Source of the DNA: CAYYJM01 sp964471755
Lineage (GTDB): Bacteria > Planctomycetota > Planctomycetia > Gemmatales > Gemmataceae
Assembly (NCBI GenBank): GCA_964471755.1
Contig: CAYYJM010000289.1
Coordinates: 1 to 7,318, forward strand
Length of the DNA: 7,318 nucleotides
Direction of reading: 5' to 3'
The notes under the pieces are model-generated. The model was not told the DNA's origin. It did no database searches and saw only the letters and a list, made by a program, of their open reading frames with translations. Below are positions 1 to 6,115 of the stretch, piece by piece. The first letter of the stretch is position 1, and every line of letters starts with the position of its first letter. The position numbers and the translations under genes are program-made.

Positions 1-515
1 TGTGGCGCGAGGTCGTAGATGACGTTGTGGTCGGGATGGAACAGGCCAAGGTTGGTCCGCACCGCATCGAGGTACAGGAGATCGCCAAACTCTCCCTGAT
101 CGACCAGTTCCTTGATCTTGCGAACGGCGTCGGTGAACAGGAACGTGTGGTCCACCGCGAGGATGCGGTGCGACCGGTGGGCGAGCTGGACGAGATCCTC
201 CGCCTCGGCGACGGTGAGGGTCATCGGCTTCTCGACGAACACGTCCTTGCCAGCCAGCAGCGCGAGGCGGGCCAGTTCGTGATGGGTACTCACCGGAGTG
301 GTGATGGCGATCGCGTCGATGGCCGGATCTTCAAGCAGGTCCGCGTACCTGTCGGTGATCCGGCACCCCGGATAGGCTCGGGTCGCGGCGTCACGCCGCC
401 GTTCGCACTGATCACAGACTGTCAGCAGGCGGCAGCCGGGCACCTGGCTGAAGTTCCGCGCGACGTTCGGCCCCCAGTAGCCGAAGCCAACGAGTCCGAT
501 GTTGATGTCACGCAA
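1..515 (-). CDS. Gfo/Idh/MocA-family NAD(P)-dependent oxidoreductase, 3' end cut by window edge
   Basis: The first 171 residues are visible; the gene continues past the left edge. The N-terminus is a Rossmann fold with the glycine motif GFGYWG (residues 10-15) and an acidic residue at the end of the second strand (D35), which would favour NAD(H). EKP at residues 95-97 is the family signature, whose lysine is the catalytic/cofactor-contacting residue. The later segments HTFLF (123-127) and NVIYDLAP (164-171) resemble the subgroup found in surface-polysaccharide and nucleotide-sugar pathways (WlbA/WbpB-like sugar dehydrogenases). The sugar specificity is inferred from resemblance and is not proven. 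The start must be TTG at 515: an in-frame TGA lies at 536-534 with no ATG or GTG between, and an AAGGAAG ribosome site sits 6 nt upstream. The gene is separated from the efflux operon by a hairpin and has its own candidate promoter, so it is probably a separate transcription unit. Confidence 0.9.
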   Translation of the reverse strand, partial: MRDINIGLVGFGYWGPNVARNFSQVPGCRLLTVCDQCERRRDAATRAYPGCRITDRYADLLEDPAIDAIAITTPVSTHHELARLALLAGKDVFVEKPMTLTVAEAEDLVQLAHRSHRILAVDHTFLFTDAVRKIKELVDQGEFGDLLYLDAVRTNLGLFHPDHNVIYDLAP

Positions 516-521
516 AGCGCT

Positions 522-528
522 CTTCCTT
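522..528 (-). promoter_or_regulatory. Ribosome binding site fixing a TTG start
   Basis: AAGGAAG on the minus strand lies 6 nt before the TTG at 515-513. Because an in-frame TGA sits only seven codons upstream of that TTG and no ATG or GTG intervenes, this site decides the start of the oxidoreductase. Confidence 0.65.
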
Positions 529-551
529 GAGGCTCAGAGTGTTCGCCCCGC

Positions 552-569
552 ACCGATTGAGGAATCGGT
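552..569 (-). promoter_or_regulatory. Small perfect hairpin in the oxidoreductase leader
   Basis: A 7-bp perfect inverted repeat (ACCGATT / AATCGGT) surrounds a 4-nt loop. It lies 36 nt upstream of the TTG start and downstream of the candidate promoter, so it would be inside the 5' untranslated leader. A further CCGAT half-copy lies just upstream on the minus strand, near 580-584. It could be an operator-like dyad, an mRNA-stabilising hairpin, or chance in GC-rich DNA. There is no U-tract, so it is not a classical attenuator. Confidence 0.3.
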
Positions 570-610
570 CGGAGTCGATCGGATGTCGCCAATCCGTTCT
601 ACCGTGGAGA

Positions 611-639
611 CGTTTAGCCGTTCTCTCCGGAGCCGTCAA
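611..639 (-). promoter_or_regulatory. Candidate sigma70-type promoter for the oxidoreductase gene
   Basis: On the minus strand a -35-like TTGACG (639-634, five of six consensus bases) is followed after exactly 17 nt by a -10-like TAAACG (616-611, three of six). Transcription would begin near 604, giving a leader of about 90 nt before the TTG start. The site lies between the post-operon hairpin and the oxidoreductase gene, where a promoter would be expected. The weak -10 box is the main doubt. Confidence 0.4.
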
Positions 640-658
640 GGCGAACTGAAGGTCGTTC

Positions 659-686
659 CGGCGAGCGTGGGCGGTCACGCTCGCCG
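659..686 (-). terminator. Strong GC-rich hairpin after the RND permease, possible terminator
   Basis: An 11-bp perfect stem (CGGCGAGCGTG / CACGCTCGCCG) with a 6-nt loop starts 8 nt after the permease stop codon in transcript orientation. The position and stability fit an end-of-operon terminator or a 3'-end protecting structure. No run of U follows it, so it would be an atypical intrinsic terminator at best, or would work together with Rho. Confidence 0.5.
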
Positions 687-694
687 ACAGGACG

Positions 695-3600
695 CTACGC
701 CTCCGGCTCACCCGGTGTCCAGTGCTGCGTCACCGCCTCTCCCTCCGGCACCTTCGCGATCGGCGAGATGAACTCCACCAGACTCTGGATCGCGACGTAG
801 AAGACCGGCACGAAGAGAACCGCCAGCACCGTCGAGGTGATCATGCCGCCGAACACCGCCGTTCCCAGGGCCTGCCGACTCGCCGCCGCCGCTCCCGTGG
901 CCCAGACCAGCGGCAGCACTCCCAGGATGAACGCGAAACTCGTCATCAGAATCGGCCGAAAACGCAGCCGGGCCGCCTCGACCGCCGCCTCGGTGATCGA
1001 CCGTCCCTGCATGCGCAGTTCACGGGCAAACTCGACGATCAGGATCGCGTTCTTCGACGCCAGAGCGATGATCAGCACCACGCCGATCTGCGTGTAGATG
1101 TTGTTGTCCATCCCGCGCACGTTGACTGCCGCGATGACACCGAGCAGTCCCAGCGGCACGACCAGAATCACCGCCAGCGGCAGCAGCCAGCTCTCGTACT
1201 GGGCGGCGAGTACGAAGTAAACGAGCAGCACCGCCAGGGAGAACACCACGACCGCCTCGCCACTGATGCGCTTCTCCTGGAATGCCGTCCCGGTCCAGTC
1301 AAACCCCATGGAACGAGGAAGCACCTCGCCGGCGACCTCCTCCATGGCCCGCAGCGCGTCACCGGAACTGACTCCCCTGGCCGATGCTCCGGTGATCGAC
1401 GCGGTCGGATACAGGTTGTAGCGGATGACCGATTGCGGTCCGACGGTCATCTCCGGCGTCAGCAGCGTCCCCAGCGGAACCCGGCCACCCTGGCGGTTGC
1501 GCACCTCGATCCGCCGTAGCCGCTCGGTATCCCCCCGGAAGCGTGCGTCGGCCTGCACGCGCACCTGGTACGTTCGCTCGAACTTGTTGAAATCGTTGAC
1601 GTAGACCGAGCCGAGGTTCGCCTGCAAGGCCGCGAACACGTCGCTGATCAGGACGCCCATCCGTTCCGCCTTCACCCGATCGATGTTCAGGTAGACCTGC
1701 GGCACGCCGGCCCGGAACGTGGTCGCTGCCATGCCGATTTCCGGCCGTTTCATCGCCGCCGCGATGATGGCCTGGGTCCGCTCCTGAAGGATGTTCAAGC
1801 CGACTCCCTCGCGGTCCTCGATCTGCATCTGGAAGCCGCCCGAGACGCCGAGGCCCTGAATCGCCGGCGGAATGAGGACCAGTACGAACGGCTCCTGCAA
1901 CTTGGCGAACTCACGCCGCAACCGACCGACGAGCGCGTTCTGCGACAGGTCTGGCGTCGTCCGTTCCGACCAGTCGGTCCAGGTCGCGAAGGCCGTCGCG
2001 GAATTCGGCGCATTCGTCCCATCGAGCAGCGAGAAGCCACCCAGCACGAACCAGTTCTCCACCCCCTCCGTCGCGGCGAAGATGGCGTTCATCCGTTCCA
2101 TGACCTCGTGGGTCCGCTCCAGCGACGCCGCGTCCGGCAACTGGACGGCGATGATCACGTAGCCCTGGTCCTCTTCCGGCAAGAACCCCGTCGGCGTTGC
2201 CTGATACCACCACGCCGTCAACCCGGCCAGACCGACAAACACGACCAGGACGACGACCCAGATCCGGAGCAGACCGCGCACGATCCAGGTGTAGAGCCAC
2301 TCGATCGGACCGTAGATCAACTCGAACAGCCGGGTGAAGATGTTCTTGCCGGTGTGCGGACGCAGGTACGTCGCGCACTGGACCGGCTTGAGCGTCAGAG
2401 CGTTGATCGCGCTGATCAGGGCCGTCGCCGCGATCGTCAGGGCGAACTGGCGGTAGAGCTGGCCGGTGATTCCGCCCAGAAACGCCGTCGGCAGAAAGAC
2501 CGCCATCAGCACCAGCGTGATAGAGATGACCGGGCCGGTCACCTCGTTCATCGCCTGGATCGTCGCCGAGCGCGGGTCCATCCCCTGCTCGATGTGATGC
2601 GCCGCGTTCTCGACGATGACGATCGCATCATCCACCACGATGCNNNNNNNNNNTGCCGATCGCCAGCACCAGGCCGAAGAGCGTGAGCATGTTGATCGAG
2701 AAGCCCAGGGCCGGCATGAACGCGAACGCCCCAATGATCGTCACTGGCACGGTCGTCGCGGGCACCATCAGAGCCCGCCAGCTTTGCAGGAAGACGAGGA
2801 TGACGATCAGAACCAGAACCCCAGCCTCCAGCAGCGTCACGTAGACCTCGTGAATCGCCGCCTCGACGAACTTCGTCGTGTCGAACGGAATGCTGTACTC
2901 CACTCCCTCCGGCAGGGACGGTTTGATCCGCTCCATCGCCTGGCGGACGGCGTGAGCCACGGCGATCGCATTCGAGCCGGGAAGCTGGTAGATGAGGATG
3001 TTGGCCGAGTCCATGCCGTTGCGCGATCCGAACGAGTCGTAGTTCTGGGCACCGAGTTCAACGCGGGCGACATCACGCAGGTAGACGAGCTGGCCCTCCT
3101 GCCCCGCCTTGACGACGATCCACTCGAACTGTTCCGGCTCCGACAGACGGCCCAGGGTCGTCACGGTCAACTGGAAGCGCTGCCCCTCCGGTGCGGGCGG
3201 CTGGCCGATCTGACCGGCCGCCACCTGCACGTTTTGCCGGGCCAGGGCCGCGATCACGTCCTGCGTCGTCAGGCCACGATTGGCCAGCTTGTCCGGATTC
3301 AGCCAGACGCGCATCGCGTACGCTCCGACACCGCGAACGACGACGTCGCCGACTCCCCCGATTCGGCTCAGATCATCCCGCAGGCGGAGCGTCGCGTAAT
3401 TCGACAAAAACAGGGCATCGACTGCCTTGGTCGGCGAGGTCAGCGACACGGCCAGGATGATGCTCGACGATTGCTTCTTGACCATCAAGCCCTGCCGTCG
3501 GACTTCCTCCGGCAGGCTCGGCTCGGCAATCGATACCCGATTCTGGACGCGCACCTGGGCCGCGTCCAGGTCGGTTCCGATCTCGAACGTGATCGTCAAA

Positions 3601-3869
3601 CTGTACGAGCCGTCGGCCGAGCTGGTCGAGGACATGTAGAGCATGTCCTCGACGCCGTTGACCTGCTGCTCGATCGGTGCGGCCACCGTCGCGGCGACGA
3701 CCCTGGCGTTCGCTCCGGGATAGGTCGCGCTGACGACGACCGTCGGCGGGGTGATCGGTGGATAGCGCTCGACCGGCAGCCAGTTCATCGCCACGATCCC
3801 GAAGAGGACCGTCAGGATGGCGATGACGTTGGCGAAGATCGGCCGATCGATGAAGAACTGAGAGAGCAT
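695..3869 (-). CDS. RND efflux transporter permease, HAE1 family (MexF/OqxB/AcrB-like), interrupted by an assembly gap
   Basis: This is the inner-membrane proton/drug antiporter of a tripartite efflux pump, exporting hydrophobic or amphiphilic compounds. It opens with MLSQFFIDRPIF, the typical HAE1 N-terminus, and a first membrane helix at about 11-29. A large periplasmic loop follows, then helices from about 343. The proton-relay aspartates are D409 and D410 (VVDDAI), with K935 (ASKNAILIVEF) and R967 (RFRPILMTS) as their usual partners. The second periplasmic loop runs from about 555 to 865, and the final helices end in VLFVPVFYV. Residue numbers assume that the N run plus a duplicated GCA (13 nt) is removed. 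This restores one frame of 1053 residues, close to AcrB (1049). As written, the sequence splits into two frames at 2644-2653. The start is ATG at 3869, 2 nt after the adaptor stop, with GAAGG (3884-3880) 10 nt upstream, which suggests translational coupling. Sequence resemblance is closest to MexF-type pumps; the substrate cannot be told from sequence. Confidence 0.95.
2644..2653. other. Assembly gap (10 N) inside the RND permease gene
   Basis: Ten N bases interrupt the permease exactly before its VVDDAI proton-relay motif. The plus-strand bases on both sides are TGC (2641-2643 and 2654-2656). Collapsing these together removes 13 nt and yields an uninterrupted LAIGIVVDDAI, which matches the family motif with no residue missing. 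The gap therefore probably represents two contigs that overlap slightly, with a fixed-length N filler between them. Confidence 0.9.
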
Positions 3870-3871
3870 GG

Positions 3872-5140
3872 TCAGTCCGCCTTCGCTGATGGTGCGGGGG
3901 CCTTCAACAACCACACCTGCGGGGCGACCGGCGTCCCGGGCCGGGCCTTGACCAGACCGTTGAAGATGATCCGGTCGTCTGCTGACAGGCCGGCGGTGAT
4001 CGCCACGGCCGACAGAACCGGCTGCGTCACGGGCTTCTTCTCGGCCTCCGGAGCGTTGTGGGTGACAGTCCACCCGGGCTCGCCGACCTCCGCCAGCGTG
4101 CCGGCTTTCCATACGTGCGGGCCGACCGTCACCGTTCGTTTCTCCACGATGTTATCCGGCCCCAGGACGTAGACGAACCGTCCTTCCTGCCCCGTCATCA
4201 GGGCATCTTCTGGAATGATCGGCAACGGGTGCGACGGCCCGTTCGGGACGCGAACCCGCGCGTACAGGCCCGGATACAGGAGGCGAGCATTCGCTGGCGG
4301 AACACGCGGATTCGGGATCTGACCGCGGCCGCGAACTGTTCCGGTGCCGGCGTCCACCCGGTTCTCGCGGAAGTCGATCTTGCCGACGTGCGGGAATCCC
4401 TTCTCGGTCGCCACGCCGATCTCGACCGGGATCGATTGTGCGAGCAGGTTGCCCGCCTCGGCCGCCCGCGCCGAGCGCTGGTACTCGACCAGATCACGCT
4501 CGGGGGCGTCGAAGTAGATGTAGAGCGGGTCCATGCGCACGACGGTCGTGAGCAGGGTATCGCCGTTTTGCCCGACCAGGTTGCCGGGGGTGATCAGAGC
4601 CCGGCCGATCTGGCCGACGATCGGCGAGGTAATCTCGGTGAAGCTCCGTTCGAGCTGGCGAGCTTCGAGGGATGCCTCGGTTTGCTTGAGGACCGCCTCG
4701 GCCGACTCCATGGTGGCGACTCGCTGCGCGACCTCTTCCGCGCTGATCGCAGCGGGTCCACGCAGCGACTGCACGCGCTGCACCTCGACCCGAGCCAGCT
4801 TCAGCTGGGTCAACGCCTTGCGCCGATCCGCCTCGGCCACCTTGACCGCCGCCTCATACTCGCGCGGATCAATCTTGAAGAGGAGTTTCCCCTTCTCGAC
4901 GTCCTGGCCTTCGGTGAACAGGACCGCGTTCAGAAAGCCCTTGACGCGGGCGACGATCTGCACCGTCTCGACCGCGTCGAGGTTGCCGTTGTACTCGAAG
5001 TATTCCTGAACCGGATACACGATCGGCTGAGTCACGGACACGACCGGAGGGGGCGGAGTCGGCGGCGGCCCCGGATGGCGGTTGCAGCCGGTCAGCTGGC
5101 CGATCAGAATCACCAGACACCCCAGCAGGAGTTGACGCAT
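3872..5140 (-). CDS. Periplasmic adaptor (membrane fusion) lipoprotein of an RND efflux pump, MexE/AcrA type
   Basis: This protein (422 residues) links the inner-membrane RND pump to an outer-membrane channel. The N-terminus is a lipoprotein signal with lipobox LTGC (C19 lipidated), followed by a proline-rich tether (about 24-32). The first half of the lipoyl domain is at about 57-92 (ARVKGFL, VLFTEGQDVEKGKLLFKID). An alpha-helical coiled-coil hairpin spans about 95-162. The second lipoyl half is at about 166-200 (ITSPIVGQIGRALITPGNLV). The beta-barrel is at about 203-300 and the membrane-proximal domain runs from there to about 405. That last domain appears to carry about 35 extra residues near 342-380 compared with MexE-like adaptors. 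The start is ATG at 5140, with GAGGG 7 nt upstream. The gene is 37 nt after the PH-domain membrane protein and 2 nt before the permease, which supports one transcript. An outer-membrane partner is not encoded in the window. Confidence 0.95.
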   Translation of the reverse strand: MRQLLLGCLVILIGQLTGCNRHPGPPPTPPPPVVSVTQPIVYPVQEYFEYNGNLDAVETVQIVARVKGFLNAVLFTEGQDVEKGKLLFKIDPREYEAAVKVAEADRRKALTQLKLARVEVQRVQSLRGPAAISAEEVAQRVATMESAEAVLKQTEASLEARQLERSFTEITSPIVGQIGRALITPGNLVGQNGDTLLTTVVRMDPLYIYFDAPERDLVEYQRSARAAEAGNLLAQSIPVEIGVATEKGFPHVGKIDFRENRVDAGTGTVRGRGQIPNPRVPPANARLLYPGLYARVRVPNGPSHPLPIIPEDALMTGQEGRFVYVLGPDNIVEKRTVTVGPHVWKAGTLAEVGEPGWTVTHNAPEAEKKPVTQPVLSAVAITAGLSADDRIIFNGLVKARPGTPVAPQVWLLKAPAPSAKAD

Positions 5141-5147
5141 CGCAATT

Positions 5148-5152
5148 CCCTC
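5148..5152 (-). promoter_or_regulatory. Ribosome binding site of the adaptor gene
   Basis: GAGGG on the minus strand lies 7 nt before the ATG at 5140. It supports that start, which is also where the lipoprotein signal peptide begins. It sits inside the 37-nt spacer after the PH-domain gene. Confidence 0.65.
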
Positions 5153-5177
5153 GAACGCCCTGGACGAACGTCCCCGC

Positions 5178-6014
5178 TCATTTCGCCGTTGGATCGACTT
5201 GCTTGGTCGCGATGATGCGCGCGATCTTCGCCATGCAGTGGTCCACGAAGAGGACGTTCGAGATCTCGAACTGCACCCCCTGGTTGGCGAGCCGGACGAT
5301 GATGTCGCCCGCGCCGAAGCCGAGAATCCAGTGCCGTAGCAGGTCCATCGGCCGCTTCTCGACCTGGATCATGGTCGCGTCATACGCCTGGCTCTGCGTG
5401 CCGATGTCCTGGTAAACCGTAACCTGACCCGGCGTGAAACACACGGAACGGAGGTGATCGTAGAAGAAGACCGACACCACCCAGATTACCAGGAGGACAA
5501 CCGACGGCAGGAGATACGCCGCCATTGACATCTGGATGTGCAGACCACCGAGGAACTCCAGGATCGGTCCCCACCAGTCGAGGAAGGTGAACAGAATGAC
5601 CACGGCCAGCAGACTCAGGACGGCCAGCAGCGACGACAGACCACGCAACGGGATGTTCGAGCCGAGGATCACCAGGAGGACCACCGCGAAGTAGACGATG
5701 CCAAAGCCCTTCTTCCAGGACATCCGCACCGGGAAGGGGTCCTTTCCCTGGCCCTCCCTGGCGATCGCCTCATCCAGCATCGGGCCGGGTCGGTCCACCA
5801 CCTGGATCTGAAACCCCTTCTTCGACTCCAGGGTGGTCACCACCGCTCCGGGAGGCAGGACGGCCAGGCGCGTGTCCTCCCAGTAGGTCAGGAACGCGAG
5901 CAGGAACCCGACGACCCAGACCGGCCACCAGTACAGCAGGCCGGTATGGCTCACGATCAGGACCTTGAGCGGCGTTGCATCAGCGGTCGGCGCTGGGGTC
6001 GAAGGTGTGGACAT
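5178..6014 (-). CDS. Four-helix membrane protein with a C-terminal bacterial PH-like domain, function unknown
   Basis: The protein has 278 residues from the preferred ATG at 6014. A GTG 12 nt upstream (6026) is also in frame, but the bases it occupies include GAGG at ideal ribosome-site distance from the ATG, so the ATG is the better start. Counting from the GTG, predicted membrane helices lie at about 29-49, 108-125, 127-149 and 166-188, with a soluble loop at about 50-107. The last segment (about 192-272) runs FTPGQVTVYQD, then an alternating beta pattern, then LGFGAGDIIVRLANQGVQFEISNV and a final helix. This resembles the bacterial PH-like domains (bPH2, YdbS/YdbT type) attached to membrane helices. 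It is the first gene of the run leading to the adaptor and RND permease, 37 nt before the adaptor, so it is probably co-transcribed with them. The domain call is by pattern only. Its role in efflux, if any, is unknown. Confidence 0.8.
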   Translation of the reverse strand: MSTPSTPAPTADATPLKVLIVSHTGLLYWWPVWVVGFLLAFLTYWEDTRLAVLPPGAVVTTLESKKGFQIQVVDRPGPMLDEAIAREGQGKDPFPVRMSWKKGFGIVYFAVVLLVILGSNIPLRGLSSLLAVLSLLAVVILFTFLDWWGPILEFLGGLHIQMSMAAYLLPSVVLLVIWVVSVFFYDHLRSVCFTPGQVTVYQDIGTQSQAYDATMIQVEKRPMDLLRHWILGFGAGDIIVRLANQGVQFEISNVLFVDHCMAKIARIIATKQVDPTAK

Positions 6015-6020
6015 CGCTGG

Positions 6021-6024
6021 CCTC
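6021..6024 (-). promoter_or_regulatory. Ribosome binding site choosing ATG over an upstream GTG
   Basis: GAGG on the minus strand lies 6 nt before the ATG at 6014 and overlaps the alternative GTG start at 6026. Nothing like a ribosome site precedes the GTG. This is the reason for shortening the membrane protein by four residues. Confidence 0.6.
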
Positions 6025-6081
6025 ACGAGTTCGATGGGATGGCCGGACGCGAATGCAACGGCCTACCGATGATGTACGACT

Positions 6082-6102
6082 TTCACGCCGAGCAGGCGTG
6101 AA
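6082..6102 (-). terminator. Hairpin after the hydrolase gene, possible terminator
   Basis: An 8-bp perfect stem (TTCACGCC / GGCGTGAA) with a 5-nt loop lies 13 nt after the hydrolase stop and 67 nt before the start of the membrane-protein gene. It may end the hydrolase transcript. No U-tract follows in either orientation, so intrinsic termination is not assured. The rest of this 100-nt spacer must hold the efflux-operon promoter if transcription starts here, but I find no convincing -35/-10 pair. Confidence 0.4.
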
Positions 6103-6115
6103 GTTTGCGATTCTA

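Noticed and set aside
27..530. Plus-strand open frame of 167 codons at the left edge
   Set aside because: The minus strand here encodes a clear Gfo/Idh/MocA oxidoreductase with the GFGYWG and EKP motifs; the plus-strand frame is its shadow.
508..711. Minus-strand open frame of 67 codons between the permease and the oxidoreductase
   Set aside because: It overlaps the permease end, the hairpin, the promoter and the oxidoreductase start. Its composition is intergenic-like and it matches no known family. A small protein cannot be fully excluded.
695..2734. Reading the permease C-terminal half as a separate gene starting at 2734
   Set aside because: The apparent start and the first 27 residues come from the wrong frame on the far side of the N run; the true frame joins the upstream half.
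2616..4172. Long plus-strand open frame of 518 codons opposite the permease and adaptor
   Set aside because: It runs antisense to well-conserved RND genes and its translation is rich in R, D, H and Q with no recognisable domain, as expected for a shadow frame in GC-rich DNA. It also crosses the assembly gap.
5162..5173. Short dyad GGACGAACGTCC between the membrane-protein and adaptor genes
   Set aside because: The stem is only 4-5 bp and could arise by chance. It is too weak to call a terminator or operator within a closely spaced operon.
6028..6056. TTGCAT - 17 nt - ATCGAA as a promoter for the membrane-protein/efflux operon
   Set aside because: The spacing is right but the -10 match is poor, and such matches are common. 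I do not consider it supported.
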